From: DASREM01 sp035652095
Lineage (GTDB): Bacteria > Acidobacteriota > Terriglobia > Terriglobales > Acidobacteriaceae
Direction: 5' to 3'
NCBI GenBank assembly: GCA_035652095.1
Contig: DASREM010000021.1
Span: 62,001-126,000 of the forward strand
DNA: 64,000 nucleotides
Positions within the stretch are counted from its first letter, which is position 1. The number at the start of each line of letters is the position of its first letter. Positions 1 to 8,420 of this stretch are shown here, one piece after another. The position numbers were made by a program, and so were the translations under genes. Under the pieces are notes generated by a model. The model saw nothing but the letters and a program-made list of their open reading frames with translations. It was not told the DNA's origin and did not search any database.

Positions 1-1551
1 ATCATCTTGCCGGATTCATTCAATGCCGCGGCTCATTTTATTGATCGCCATCTCGAACTCTCTCGCGCAGAAAAGGTTGCAATCGAATGGGGTGACCAAT
101 CTCTCACCTACGGCGACCTGCACGCGGCTGTGAATCGCTTCGGCAACGCATTGCGCAGGCTTGGCCTGCGGGTGGAGGAACGCGTCCTGCTGCTCTTGCT
201 CGATACCCCGGAGTTCGCCATCAGTTTCTTTGGCGCGATCAAGATTGGAGCCGTCGCGGTCCCGGTCAATACCCTGCTCAAATCCTCCGACTATGAATTC
301 ATGCTCAACACGGCGCGCGCTCGCGTCGCCGTCGTGAGCGGGCCTCTGTATCCGCTGATTGCGGAGATTTCCCGAACCCGCCTCCGCTACCTGGAACATG
401 TGATCGTGGTTGGAGAGCCAGTCCACGGAACATTGCCCTTCGATCTACTCATGAGCGAAAGTTCACCCGAACTCGATCCCGAACCCACCAGTAAAGATGA
501 TGCGGCGTTCTGGTTGTTTTCGTCGGGCTCTACCGGATCCCCGAAGGCCTGTGTTCACCTGCAGCACGACATGGTTGTCGCCGCCGAGCGATACGCAAAG
601 GGCATTCTCGGCATGACCGAGCAGGATCGCTGTTTCAGCGTCGCCAAGCTGTTCTTTGCCTATGGTCTCGGAAACGGCTTGTATTTCCCGCTCGCGGTAG
701 GAGCGACCAGCATTCTCCTGCCCGGCAAACCTCACCCGCGAGATGTTTTTGCCACCGTCGAGCGGCATCGGCCGACTCTTTTCTTCTCCGTGCCATCGAA
801 CTATGCGTCTCTTCTCAGTTATCGCCGCGAAGGAGCGGATTTCGACTTAGCCTCAGTGCGGCACGCGATATCGGCGGGCGAATCGTTGCCGGCGGCAATT
901 TTCCAGCGTTTCAAGCAGCGCTTTGGAGTGGAAATTCTGGACGCCATTGGCTCCACGGAAGTGCTGCACATGTTCATTGCCAATCGTCCAGGGGCCGCGC
1001 GGCCGGGATCCAGCGGACAGATCATCCCTGGCTACGAAGCGAAGATTGTTAACGAACACGAGGAACAAGTCGCCACCGGAGAGATCGGCAACCTGTTGGT
1101 GAAGGCCGACTCCACTTGCTCGCATTACTGGAACCAGCACGAAAAATCCAAAGACACCATCGTGGGGCAGTGGATCCGCACCGGCGACAAATACTTCACG
1201 GATGAAGACGGGTACTTCTGGTATGCCGGGCGCTCCGACGACATGCTCAAGTGCAGCGGCGTCTGGGTCAGCCCGGTGGAGATTGAAAGCCTGCTCATCG
1301 AACATCCCGCAGTGCAGGAGGCCGCGGTCGTCGGACGCGAAGATCAGGACCAGTTGCTCAAGCCGCTGGCCTGCGTGGTTCTGAAGAACGGGCAAGCCGG
1401 GACACCGGAACTCGCACGCGAGTTGCAGGAATTCGTAGTCAGCCGCCTGCCCGTGTACAAGCGCCCGCGCTGGGTGGAATTCTTCGACGACTTGCCCAAA
1501 ACGGCGACCGGGAAGTTGCAGAGGTACAAATTGCGCCAACAATCTGGATGA
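1..1551 (+). CDS. Benzoate-CoA ligase-family acyl-CoA synthetase (5' end at or beyond window edge)
   Basis: An adenylate-forming enzyme that would activate an aromatic carboxylate to its CoA thioester using ATP, in the cytoplasm. Numbering from the TTG at 7, the AMP-binding P-loop SSGSTGSPK is at residues 172-180, the family motif IGSTEVLH at about 317-324, and the C-terminal catalytic lysine in KTATGK at about 503. The opening stretch NAAAHFIDRHLE is typical of benzoate-CoA ligases rather than long-chain acyl-CoA ligases. The frame is open to base 1 and the family usually has a few more N-terminal residues, so the real start probably lies just upstream of the window; the TTG at 7 is the only in-window candidate. 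The exact substrate (benzoate, hydroxybenzoate or similar) cannot be read from the sequence. Confidence 0.88.
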   Translation: MILPDSFNAAAHFIDRHLELSRAEKVAIEWGDQSLTYGDLHAAVNRFGNALRRLGLRVEERVLLLLLDTPEFAISFFGAIKIGAVAVPVNTLLKSSDYEFMLNTARARVAVVSGPLYPLIAEISRTRLRYLEHVIVVGEPVHGTLPFDLLMSESSPELDPEPTSKDDAAFWLFSSGSTGSPKACVHLQHDMVVAAERYAKGILGMTEQDRCFSVAKLFFAYGLGNGLYFPLAVGATSILLPGKPHPRDVFATVERHRPTLFFSVPSNYASLLSYRREGADFDLASVRHAISAGESLPAAIFQRFKQRFGVEILDAIGSTEVLHMFIANRPGAARPGSSGQIIPGYEAKIVNEHEEQVATGEIGNLLVKADSTCSHYWNQHEKSKDTIVGQWIRTGDKYFTDEDGYFWYAGRSDDMLKCSGVWVSPVEIESLLIEHPAVQEAAVVGREDQDQLLKPLACVVLKNGQAGTPELARELQEFVVSRLPVYKRPRWVEFFDDLPKTATGKLQRYKLRQQSG

Positions 1552-1602
1552 CTGTGGCCCGCTCAAAGAACATGACTGTTCAGCGGAGAGGCCTCGAGAA
1601 TT

Positions 1603-2445
1603 TCAGGGATGGAAATCTACGGCCACCGTAGTCTCGACCGCGACGGCCTGCCCATTCACCCGGTAGGGTTGGAACCTCCACCATCGCACCGCGTCTGCAG
1701 CCGCCGCCGTCAGTTCCGCTGGCCCGCTCACCGGATGCAGGTCTAGCACCGTTCCATCGGGGCCGACCAGCATGTCAATCAATACCACCCCCTGCAATTT
1801 CGATTGCCGCGCGGCATCAGGGTAAACCGGGTCCACTCTGTGGGTGACGAGTTGCTCCATTTGGGAGGCGGGAACTTTCGGAATTTCTTTTCCTGCAAGA
1901 TATTGTTTCCCGGGAACCGCGGCCTCCAGGTCATTCCAGGCGCTGTACCACTGCCACAATCCCAGGCCGCAGACCAGGCTGAACGCCGCCAAAGCCATCC
2001 AAAGCACCCGCCGCGACGGGCTTGCCATTTTGCGCCGGGAAACTTTCGCTGGTGCGGATGCGGAATGCTCCGGAAGAGTGTGCTCGCCGTGAGCCTGATC
2101 ATCGGTGCGCAGCGCCCAATAACGGATGGCGTCCCGTTGTTGCGCACTCAGGCCCTGGAATTCCAGGCCGCACTGCAGCCGCGCCTCATAGCGCACGATC
2201 GCCTTTGCCTGAAACGGCGAAGCCGTCGAAGGCAATCGGAACTCAACGCCAACCGAGTCGCCGGAGTGGAGTTCGCCAGCTACCACGGCGCCCAACCCAC
2301 TTTCACACACGTTGACTGCGCGTCCGGGGATGCTGTCAGGCACCCCCGATCGCAGTACCGTGACGTCGATCGGCACAGCTAGGCTATACCGGTGATTGCG
2401 CCGGGTACGGCGGTTGGAAGCAGAAGTACCCACTGCTGCGCTCAT
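1603..2445 (-). CDS. PilZ domain-TonB C-terminal domain fusion protein
   Basis: A 280-residue protein with three parts. Residues about 17-110 form a PilZ domain, the usual c-di-GMP binding fold, with an RRNHR (RxxxR) motif and a second motif NVCESG where Cys replaces the usual Ser of [DN]xSxxG. A single membrane segment follows at about 146-168. Residues about 200-280 form a TonB-type energy-transducer C-terminus, with HRVDPVYPDAARQSKLQG and a closing AVRWWRFQPYRVNG. The arrangement puts PilZ in the cytoplasm and the TonB domain in the periplasm. No ExbB/ExbD genes are nearby. It may link c-di-GMP level to an outer-membrane partner; that function is inference. Confidence 0.85.
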   Translation of the reverse strand: MSAAVGTSASNRRTRRNHRYSLAVPIDVTVLRSGVPDSIPGRAVNVCESGLGAVVAGELHSGDSVGVEFRLPSTASPFQAKAIVRYEARLQCGLEFQGLSAQQRDAIRYWALRTDDQAHGEHTLPEHSASAPAKVSRRKMASPSRRVLWMALAAFSLVCGLGLWQWYSAWNDLEAAVPGKQYLAGKEIPKVPASQMEQLVTHRVDPVYPDAARQSKLQGVVLIDMLVGPDGTVLDLHPVSGPAELTAAAADAVRWWRFQPYRVNGQAVAVETTVAVDFHP

Positions 2446-2646
2446 CCACTAAGTTCCTGTTTATAGAGACACAATCCCTGCGGCCTCAATTCTTAGACCG
2501 GGCGAATATGGCGCATGTGAGGTGAATTGAGCGGAGTATAGCACCGTTCCGGAGAAATCCACTACCAGAAAAGGTACCGATGGCGGCACCTGGCAGGACG
2601 GCCAAGGGGCACAGATTCAGGATCTCTCGGGGGAGGGCGCGAGAGA

Positions 2647-2907
2647 CTACGGCCAGCGCTTCGCGGTGTCTTCCCATCCCGCGGCCCGCGCGGTCTGGGG
2701 AGGGGTCGTGATTGCAGGTTGTGGAATCCGGATTGGCTGCTGCGATCCCGAACTTGCAGTCAGGGTTGGTTTGTTACTTGCCGACTCGGCAACCGCTTCC
2801 TTGTCATCCGATAGGAGAGGAGCGGCTACTCGCAGCGCTTCCACCTCTTTTTCCAGACGAGCCAGTTCGAGTTCCTTTTGCCGAAGAACCTCGTACACAT
2901 TCTTCAT
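2647..2907 (-). CDS. Small coiled-coil hypothetical protein (MKNVYEVLRQKE family)
   Basis: An 86-residue soluble protein. The first 35 residues (MKNVYEVLRQKELELARLEK and following) form an acidic/basic heptad-rich helix likely to be a coiled coil. The rest is rich in Pro, Ser, Thr and Ala and probably disordered. The ATG at 2907 is preferred over a GTG three codons upstream because it begins the conserved N-terminal stretch. I recall similar short proteins as common in Acidobacteriota genomes, but no function is known to me. Confidence 0.65.
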   Translation of the reverse strand: MKNVYEVLRQKELELARLEKEVEALRVAAPLLSDDKEAVAESASNKPTLTASSGSQQPIRIPQPAITTPPQTARAAGWEDTAKRWP

Positions 2908-3451
2908 ACGTGGCACCTATCAGAACCTGTTTGGGATTGGGGCAATTGATCGAACTCTATGAGGGTGAGTGCGATTTGTCAAGAATTTGTAAGGTATGGT
3001 CGGTAGAGACTACCCACATCGTATCCCTAGCGAAGTTGCAGTGCATGAGTGAGAAGCATGGTCGAGAGCTGGAGATTTCAAACTACGAAGTTTGCGAGAA
3101 ATCCGCTGATTCGGCCGCCGTCGAGCGTTGCGAATCATCTCATTCACTGTTGCGTCTTGCATCTTAGGGCGGCGGCAGCGTTAACTGCTTGCTACTGAAA
3201 GAGATCGTGTCCACTCAAGCCGCAAACCATTGAAAACGCGCACAGCGCAGTGTTGCGATCTTCCTCCATCAAGCGTTGCAGATCTTCGCTGAGACTCGCC
3301 GCTAAGAACTTTACCGGTGCTTCATCTCCTTCCTTTCCAACCACATTCCCACGCCGATCAGGAAATCCGCAGTCTTGCGACGCTACGGCACCAGGATTGC
3401 CTTTACTACAGCCGAGTGGCCCGAAAAAAAAGGCCTCCGGCGAGGTGCCTT
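2908..3451. other. Intergenic region without a convincing gene
   Basis: About 540 bases between two divergently oriented genes. It must hold promoters for both. Open frames cross it but have no recognisable protein features. No tRNA, clear terminator or strong operator was seen. Confidence 0.5.
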
Positions 3452-4120
3452 ATGACGGTAATCCTGGTTCTTCTGACTTTCATCACGTTCTTGTTGATCG
3501 ATCATTTCTACAGCAGAAACCGAGTTTTGCAGCCTGCGATGCAAGTGGCAAAGCACGACGCTCCGGCGAAGCTGGCGCCCAGCCTGGTCGGTGGATTTCA
3601 TGTCCCCGAAAACCTCCGCTATCACCCGGGACACACCTGGGCGCTCAGCGAAAGCCCCAGCCTGGTCCGCATCGGCATGGACGATTTTGCCTCCAAGCTC
3701 ATTGGCAAGCTGGAGAACATTACTCTGCCGCAACGCGGCCAGTGGATCCGCCAAGGTCAGAAGGTCTGCACCATCCATCGCGACGGAACCGCGGTTGACA
3801 TGGTTTCCCCCATCGAAGGCAGCGTCGCCGACATCAACGATGCTCTGGTCCGCAACCCCGAGCTCGCGCATAAGGACCCCTACGGCGAAGGTTGGTTGCT
3901 GACCGTGCAGTCCCCGGATGCAAAAACGAACTTCCGCAACCTGTTGGGCGGAGCGCTGGCTCGCTGGTGGACCGAGGAGTCTGCCGGCCGTTTACAGAAG
4001 AAGATGCCCATGATGTTAGGCGCACTGGCGCAGGATGGCGGCGTGGCCATGGACGATCTCACCGCCCACATGCCAGACCAGGATTGGGCCGCGTTGGCTA
4101 AAGAATTCTTCCTGTCGTAG
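3452..4120 (+). CDS. Membrane-anchored GcvH-like (lipoyl-domain fold) protein lacking the lipoyl lysine
   Basis: A 222-residue protein with an N-terminal membrane segment (MTVILVLLTFITFLLIDHF) followed by a glycine-cleavage-H-like domain: FHVPENLRYHPGHTWALSE, then NPELAHKDPYGEGWLL, which closely matches the GcvH signature. Aligned to GcvH, the ESVKAASxxYSP segment becomes HRDGTAVDMVSP, so the lipoylated lysine is replaced by glycine. The ATG at 3452 is chosen because it begins the membrane helix; an open frame continues upstream to 3317 but has no coding character. A C-terminal extension of about 60 residues ends in KEFFLS, as in the paralogue at 44056-44712 (KELFLS). It is therefore unlikely to be a functional glycine-cleavage subunit. 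No gcvT or gcvP is nearby. Confidence 0.8.
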   Translation: MTVILVLLTFITFLLIDHFYSRNRVLQPAMQVAKHDAPAKLAPSLVGGFHVPENLRYHPGHTWALSESPSLVRIGMDDFASKLIGKLENITLPQRGQWIRQGQKVCTIHRDGTAVDMVSPIEGSVADINDALVRNPELAHKDPYGEGWLLTVQSPDAKTNFRNLLGGALARWWTEESAGRLQKKMPMMLGALAQDGGVAMDDLTAHMPDQDWAALAKEFFLS

Positions 4121-4240
4121 GTAACCCAATGCCGGGCTCGCCGGAGAAAGAAAAGAATTGCGGCCGCGATTCCAGAAATGAGGATCGCGGCCGAAACTTT
4201 TTCCAGACAATGTTGGCCGTCACTGCTGCGACCTTGAACT

Positions 4241-4969
4241 CTAAACCCTCTGACTCGGATGCACTCCCGCCATCCACTCGGCATCGCGGTGACCGCTGTT
4301 ATTCATGGCATAGAGCACAAGCTCGACCCGGTTTGAAAGTCCAAGTTTATCGAAAATGCGAAAGATGTATTTCTTGATCGTGTGTTCGCTGAGATTGAGT
4401 TCACCGGCGATTTCCCGATTGCTCAATCCGTCGGCCACCAACGCGACCACCTGCTCCTCGCGCGCGGTCAGCAACCGGCGACCTCCTGCGCCCAGCACTC
4501 GCAAGGCGGGCACTTGGGTCACCATGTCCAGCAGGTATTGCAGCTGGGTCGAGTTTGCCCAGGTTTGGCCGCGGTGAACACAATTGATGCACTTGCACAA
4601 GGTCCGGAAATGACTTTCCGAAAAAGAAAAAATGCCCCGCGCCCCGGAACGAAACGCGTTGGTCACCGCCTGCTGATCTTCGGCGTCGGTCAGCACCACT
4701 TTGGCGATCTCCGGGTGGCTGAGGTGAAGCCGGCGGATGATGCCCATGTCAATGCCGTTTTCCCGCACGTCGGGACTGGCAAGCAGTGCGACGTGAAGTT
4801 CGCCGCTCTCTGCATGTTCCAGCACCGCATCCACCTGCATGGGGCAGGAAAACACGCGATACTCGGGATGACGGCGCAAAGCGCTGACCAGCAACTGCAT
4901 CTCCATCCGGTTCGAGTCAGCGACCAGGACACCGATAGTCTGAGATGGCGCGCAACTAGACACTCCCAT
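4241..4969 (-). CDS. LuxR/NarL-type regulator with degenerate receiver domain
   Basis: A 242-residue two-domain regulator. The N-terminal part follows the receiver pattern (IGVLVADSNRMEM, then KVVLTDAED), but the strand that normally ends in the phospho-acceptor Asp reads HVALLAS, so Asp is replaced by Ala, and the conserved Lys of the fifth strand is also absent (GIFSFSE). The C-terminus is a LuxR HTH: LLTAREEQVVALVADGLSNR, then SEHTIKKYIFRIFDKL. The ATG at 4969 has a GAGGG Shine-Dalgarno; the longer frame would need a TTG without one. It lies divergent from the polysaccharide operon starting at 5370 and is a candidate regulator of it (inference). Confidence 0.85.
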   Translation of the reverse strand: MGVSSCAPSQTIGVLVADSNRMEMQLLVSALRRHPEYRVFSCPMQVDAVLEHAESGELHVALLASPDVRENGIDMGIIRRLHLSHPEIAKVVLTDAEDQQAVTNAFRSGARGIFSFSESHFRTLCKCINCVHRGQTWANSTQLQYLLDMVTQVPALRVLGAGGRRLLTAREEQVVALVADGLSNREIAGELNLSEHTIKKYIFRIFDKLGLSNRVELVLYAMNNSGHRDAEWMAGVHPSQRV

Positions 4970-5369
4970 GGAGCCCTCAGGGGGAGGTGAGCTGGGTTTG
5001 ATCCTATGCAGCAAGAGGAAATTTCAAAATGCCAGCCATCACTCAAAAAAGTGATGCTCGCACAGCGCTTGTGGAAATCCTTGCGCAAGCCCACGAAAGT
5101 AGACAGGACAGAAGTTGGGCGTACTTTCTCAGTGAACTCCCCAGAAAGTCTGTGGCGCACCGGCCGCGTTGCCGCGACTGGCGCGGGTTCTGGCGCTTTT
5201 GCAATCGCCGCATTCCGGCTCGTTGCCGGAGATGCCGTCCACTTTTGTAGGTAGCACTTTGTATGTCTTGCCGGGTGCGGCGCGTTGCTTTAGGTTTGCA
5301 CCTGTTTCCGCAGCAAGATCGCGAAATTCAGATGTGGTCCCGAAGCGGCCGCACCGAATTGCAGGTCCG
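4970..5369. promoter_or_regulatory. Divergent intergenic region upstream of the polysaccharide operon
   Basis: Four hundred bases separate the LuxR-type regulator from the first gene of the long export/glycosyltransferase operon. This stretch must contain the operon promoter. Frames crossing it encode nothing recognisable. I could not assign a confident -35/-10 pair or operator. Confidence 0.5.
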
Positions 5370-6116
5370 ATGAAACGCGGAGTTTCATTCACGATCCTCG
5401 CTCTTGCCTGTTGCGCGCTGCAACAGGCGTGGGTGGTGACCGTCGCCCAGACAGAACGGCCAAGGGTAGCCATAGGGAACGCTGGGACGATGGAAACCAC
5501 GGAATCCGGAACAGCGGGCGGCGTATGGAGTCCAGCCCTGACGGGGGAACGCCGCCCGCTCTACCGGGTGACCACCAGCGACATTCTGGAACTGACTTTC
5601 ACCTTTTCCCCCGAATATAACCAGACCGTCACGGTGCAGCCGGACGGCTTTATCGTTCTCCGAGACGTTGGGGCGCTGTACGCAGAAGGAGCAAACCTCC
5701 CCCATTTGCGTGACTTGATTCGAATCGCGTATTCGTCCCTGTTGAACGATCCTCAGGTGACGCTTGTTCTCAAGCAGTTTGATAAGCCGTACTTCATTGC
5801 TGCCGGAGAAGTGACGCGGCCCGGCAAGTACGACTTGCGCGGTGACACAACCGTGACTGAAGCGGTTGCTATGGCGGGAGGCTTCAACCTTCAGGCCAAG
5901 CATTCCCAGGTCGTCCTGTTTCGGCGAATGTCCGACCAAAAGGTAGAGACGCGTGTGGTTGACGTTAAGCGGATGATGAGCGTGCGAAGCCTGAACGAAG
6001 ACATTCACCTCAAGCCGGGCGACCTGGTGTTTGTTCCCCAGAATGCGATTTCCAAATGGCGCAAATTTCTGCCGGGTTCGAGTCTCAGCCTGTATCTGAA
6101 CCCGACGCAATTCTAG
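5370..6116 (+). CDS. Polysaccharide export outer-membrane protein (OPX, Wza-like)
   Basis: A 248-residue exported protein with an N-terminal signal sequence (MKRGVSFTILALACCALQQA). Next comes a polysaccharide-export domain: YRVTTSDILELTFTFSPEYN, then VTVQPDGFIVLRDVG. A SLBB-type beta-grasp domain follows with YFIAAGEVTRPGKYDL and a final LKPGDLVFVPQN. It would form the periplasm-to-surface channel for the polysaccharide made by the following genes. The ATG at 5370 is chosen because it begins the signal peptide; the frame is open further upstream. It is shorter than Wza, and I see no C-terminal amphipathic barrel helix beyond the last 20 residues. First gene of an operon running to 16357. Confidence 0.88.
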   Translation: MKRGVSFTILALACCALQQAWVVTVAQTERPRVAIGNAGTMETTESGTAGGVWSPALTGERRPLYRVTTSDILELTFTFSPEYNQTVTVQPDGFIVLRDVGALYAEGANLPHLRDLIRIAYSSLLNDPQVTLVLKQFDKPYFIAAGEVTRPGKYDLRGDTTVTEAVAMAGGFNLQAKHSQVVLFRRMSDQKVETRVVDVKRMMSVRSLNEDIHLKPGDLVFVPQNAISKWRKFLPGSSLSLYLNPTQF

Positions 6117-6185
6117 CCATCCATGTGGTGCACGCGGCAGGCGCAATTCCTGCTGCCGCGATAGCGGTGTGTCCGGTGGGCGCAG

Positions 6186-7673
6186 ATGTCGGAAGAAATC
6201 AGTCTCGTGCCTCGGTCGCAGGCGGCGGCTTCCCCCACGCTTCGTGACCTGGTTGCCATCCTGTTCCGGCAACGTAACCTGTTTCTGATTTCTTTTGCGG
6301 CAGTCTTTTTTCTCGTCCTGCTCTATGGCCTGTTCGCGCCCTCCTACACCGCCGAGATGAAGGTCCTGGTGCATCGCCGCCGCATTGATCCGCTAGCCAG
6401 CCCGGCTCCCGTCAACCTGGCTTTCGAGCACCGCGACATCAGCGAAGAAGAGCTGAACTCTGAAGTGGAATTGCTGCGCGATAACACTCTTCTCCGGGCT
6501 GTGGTGCAGGCTACGAATCTCGCGCCGGCAACCTCATCGCCGTGGAAATTCGGCAGCCGGGCAGAGCGCGAAGAGCGGGCTGTCCGGCGGCTTGCCGGGA
6601 ATCTGAAAGTCACCGGCCTGCGCAAGACCAATCTCATCACGGTTCAGTACACTTCCTCGAATTCGGCGCAGGCGGCCGGGATTCTGCGCGCTCTCTGCAA
6701 TGCCTTTATCGAACGCCATCAGCAGGTGCAGCGGCCGTCGGGAGAGTCCAACTTTTTCGGCCAACAAGCGGACCAAGCCCGTATCGCCCTGGAGCAGTCC
6801 GAACTCGCACTGATGGACTTCGCACACCGCAACGCGGTGGTGGCAGCCGCCTTCGAACGTGACACGGCTTTACAGAAGCTGGCAGAACTGCAGGCGGCGT
6901 CCGGCCAAACCGCCATTCAGATCCGCGAAACTGCCCAGCGCGTGCAGGATTTGCAGGCGAAGCTCCACACGCTCCCCCGCCGTCTCACCACCCAGGTACG
7001 CGTGGCGGACAATCCTCAACTGCTCGAGAAGCTCAAGTCGCGCCTGCTGGAATTGCACTTGAAACGGACCGAACTGCTCACCAAGTTTCTGCCTTCGTAT
7101 CGCCTGGTCCAGGAAGTGGACCAGCAGATTACCGAGACGCAACAGGCGATCACTGCCGAACAGCTCACGCCGGTTCGCGATGAGACCACCGACCAGGACC
7201 CCGCGTATGAGTGGACTCGCGCCGAACTGGTGAAAGCTCAGGTGGATCTCAGCGCCCTTCAGGCACGCGCGGCCGCCACCGCTTCTGTGCTGGCGCAGTA
7301 TCAGCAATCGGCTCAGCGCCTCGGAGACCGCTCCATCACGCAGGATTCGCTGTTGCGGAATCTGCGAAGCGCCGAGCAGACCTACCTGCTCTACGCGCAC
7401 AAAAGGGAAGAGTCGCGCATCGGCGACGCGATGGATTCCGGCGGGATCCTGAACGTGATCATCGCGCAGCCCCCGAATGTTCCGGCGCTGCCCACGCACT
7501 CGCTGGCGTTTTTCCTGTGCATCGGGTTGATCGCAGCCGGGGCATCCAGCACTGCCATCGCATTTGCAGTGGACTACACGAGCCCGGCATTTCGCACTCC
7601 AGACGAGATCATCGCTTACCTGGATGTCCCCGTGCTGGCGTCTCTTCCCGCACGTTCTGGGGTGCAGCCATGA
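6186..7673 (+). CDS. Wzz/GumC-type polysaccharide co-polymerase (chain-length determinant)
   Basis: A 495-residue inner-membrane protein. A Wzz-type N-terminal segment (residues 16-60) includes a first transmembrane helix (NLFLISFAAVFFLVLLYGLF). A long periplasmic coiled-coil region follows (about 170-410), then a second transmembrane helix near 445-470 (LAFFLCIGLIAAGASSTAIA). The upstream proline-rich PPNVPALPTH motif is typical of GumC/GNVR-type co-polymerases. It would set polymer length and link the inner-membrane polymerase to the OPX channel. It has no cytoplasmic kinase domain; a kinase-like protein is encoded by the next gene, which overlaps its stop codon (ATGA). Confidence 0.88.
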   Translation: MSEEISLVPRSQAAASPTLRDLVAILFRQRNLFLISFAAVFFLVLLYGLFAPSYTAEMKVLVHRRRIDPLASPAPVNLAFEHRDISEEELNSEVELLRDNTLLRAVVQATNLAPATSSPWKFGSRAEREERAVRRLAGNLKVTGLRKTNLITVQYTSSNSAQAAGILRALCNAFIERHQQVQRPSGESNFFGQQADQARIALEQSELALMDFAHRNAVVAAAFERDTALQKLAELQAASGQTAIQIRETAQRVQDLQAKLHTLPRRLTTQVRVADNPQLLEKLKSRLLELHLKRTELLTKFLPSYRLVQEVDQQITETQQAITAEQLTPVRDETTDQDPAYEWTRAELVKAQVDLSALQARAAATASVLAQYQQSAQRLGDRSITQDSLLRNLRSAEQTYLLYAHKREESRIGDAMDSGGILNVIIAQPPNVPALPTHSLAFFLCIGLIAAGASSTAIAFAVDYTSPAFRTPDEIIAYLDVPVLASLPARSGVQP

Positions 7674-8389
7674 GCACCCACCTCGATGTTCTCGACAACC
7701 TGCTGGCGGTGCCCGAATTTGTCGAGACTGAGACTCGACTTCGTCCGCAAAGCGCCGAACCATCCACTGCGGAAGGCTTTCAGCGAGAGCAACTCCGAAA
7801 CCTGGTGCGCCACGTTTTCTTCCCGGGATGGCCACGACCCGCACGCCAGGTCGTGTTGAGCACGATCGACGAGCGCGCCGACACCGCTTCCACTGCGCTC
7901 GACATTGGTAAGGCGATGGCAGCCGAAATCCCCGGCAACGTCGCCGTCATTGAAAGCTGCCCAGGCTCAATCATTCAATTCAGGAATTCTGGGGGGACTC
8001 CGGGACAGACCGGTCCTGATCAGCAGCCTTTTGTGTTTCGGGGGTCCTCCCGCCAATTGTGGTCAAACCTGTGGCTCGTTCCCTGCAAAACCTTTGTTGG
8101 TGAGGAAGAAGCTCTGTCGGCCTCGTGGTTGCGCGGAAGGCTCAGCGAATTGCGGATGGAGTTCGACTATGTGTTGATCAACGCCCCTCCGGTTAATCGC
8201 TCCAGCGAAGCGGCATTGCTGGGATCGTTGACCGATGGCGTGATTCTGACCATCACCGCCAACCGCACCCACCGCATCGCAGCGCACATGAGCAAAACCA
8301 TCCTCCGTCAGGCGAATGCCAGGCTGCTCGGTACGATCCTTTGCGAGAGGATTTTCCCCATTCCCGAACGGCTTTATCGAAAACTTTGA
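7670..8389 (+). CDS. BY-kinase (CpsD/Wzc cytoplasmic domain)-like protein without a Walker A motif
   Basis: A 239-residue cytoplasmic protein that by position and pattern corresponds to the CpsD/CapB kinase partner of the preceding co-polymerase. It starts at ATG 7670, overlapping the previous stop by four bases. The P-loop position reads STIDERADTASTALDIGKAM, so the GxxGxGK[ST] signature is missing. The Walker B-like strand reads FDYVLINAPPVN with Asn instead of Asp. The C-terminal stretch RIFPIPERLYRKL has one Tyr but no Tyr cluster. It is probably catalytically inactive and may act as a scaffold (inference). Confidence 0.75.
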   Translation: MSTHLDVLDNLLAVPEFVETETRLRPQSAEPSTAEGFQREQLRNLVRHVFFPGWPRPARQVVLSTIDERADTASTALDIGKAMAAEIPGNVAVIESCPGSIIQFRNSGGTPGQTGPDQQPFVFRGSSRQLWSNLWLVPCKTFVGEEEALSASWLRGRLSELRMEFDYVLINAPPVNRSSEAALLGSLTDGVILTITANRTHRIAAHMSKTILRQANARLLGTILCERIFPIPERLYRKL

Positions 8390-8420
8390 GTTTGGATCGC
8401 GCAAACCAACCGTAAGGTGA

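Noticed and set aside
2712..3167. Open frame upstream of the first GcvH-like gene
   Set aside because: It overlaps the minus-strand coiled-coil gene and has no recognisable protein features or ribosome site.
4382..4990. Long plus-strand frame opposite the LuxR-type regulator
   Set aside because: Antisense shadow; the minus strand shows a clear HTH and receiver.
7211..7669. Upstream extension of the BY-kinase-like frame
   Set aside because: Lies within the co-polymerase gene; the ATG at 7670 with ATGA overlap is the sensible start.
6870..7844. 324-residue minus-strand frame over the co-polymerase
   Set aside because: Antisense shadow of a well-recognised Wzz/GumC-type gene in GC-rich DNA.
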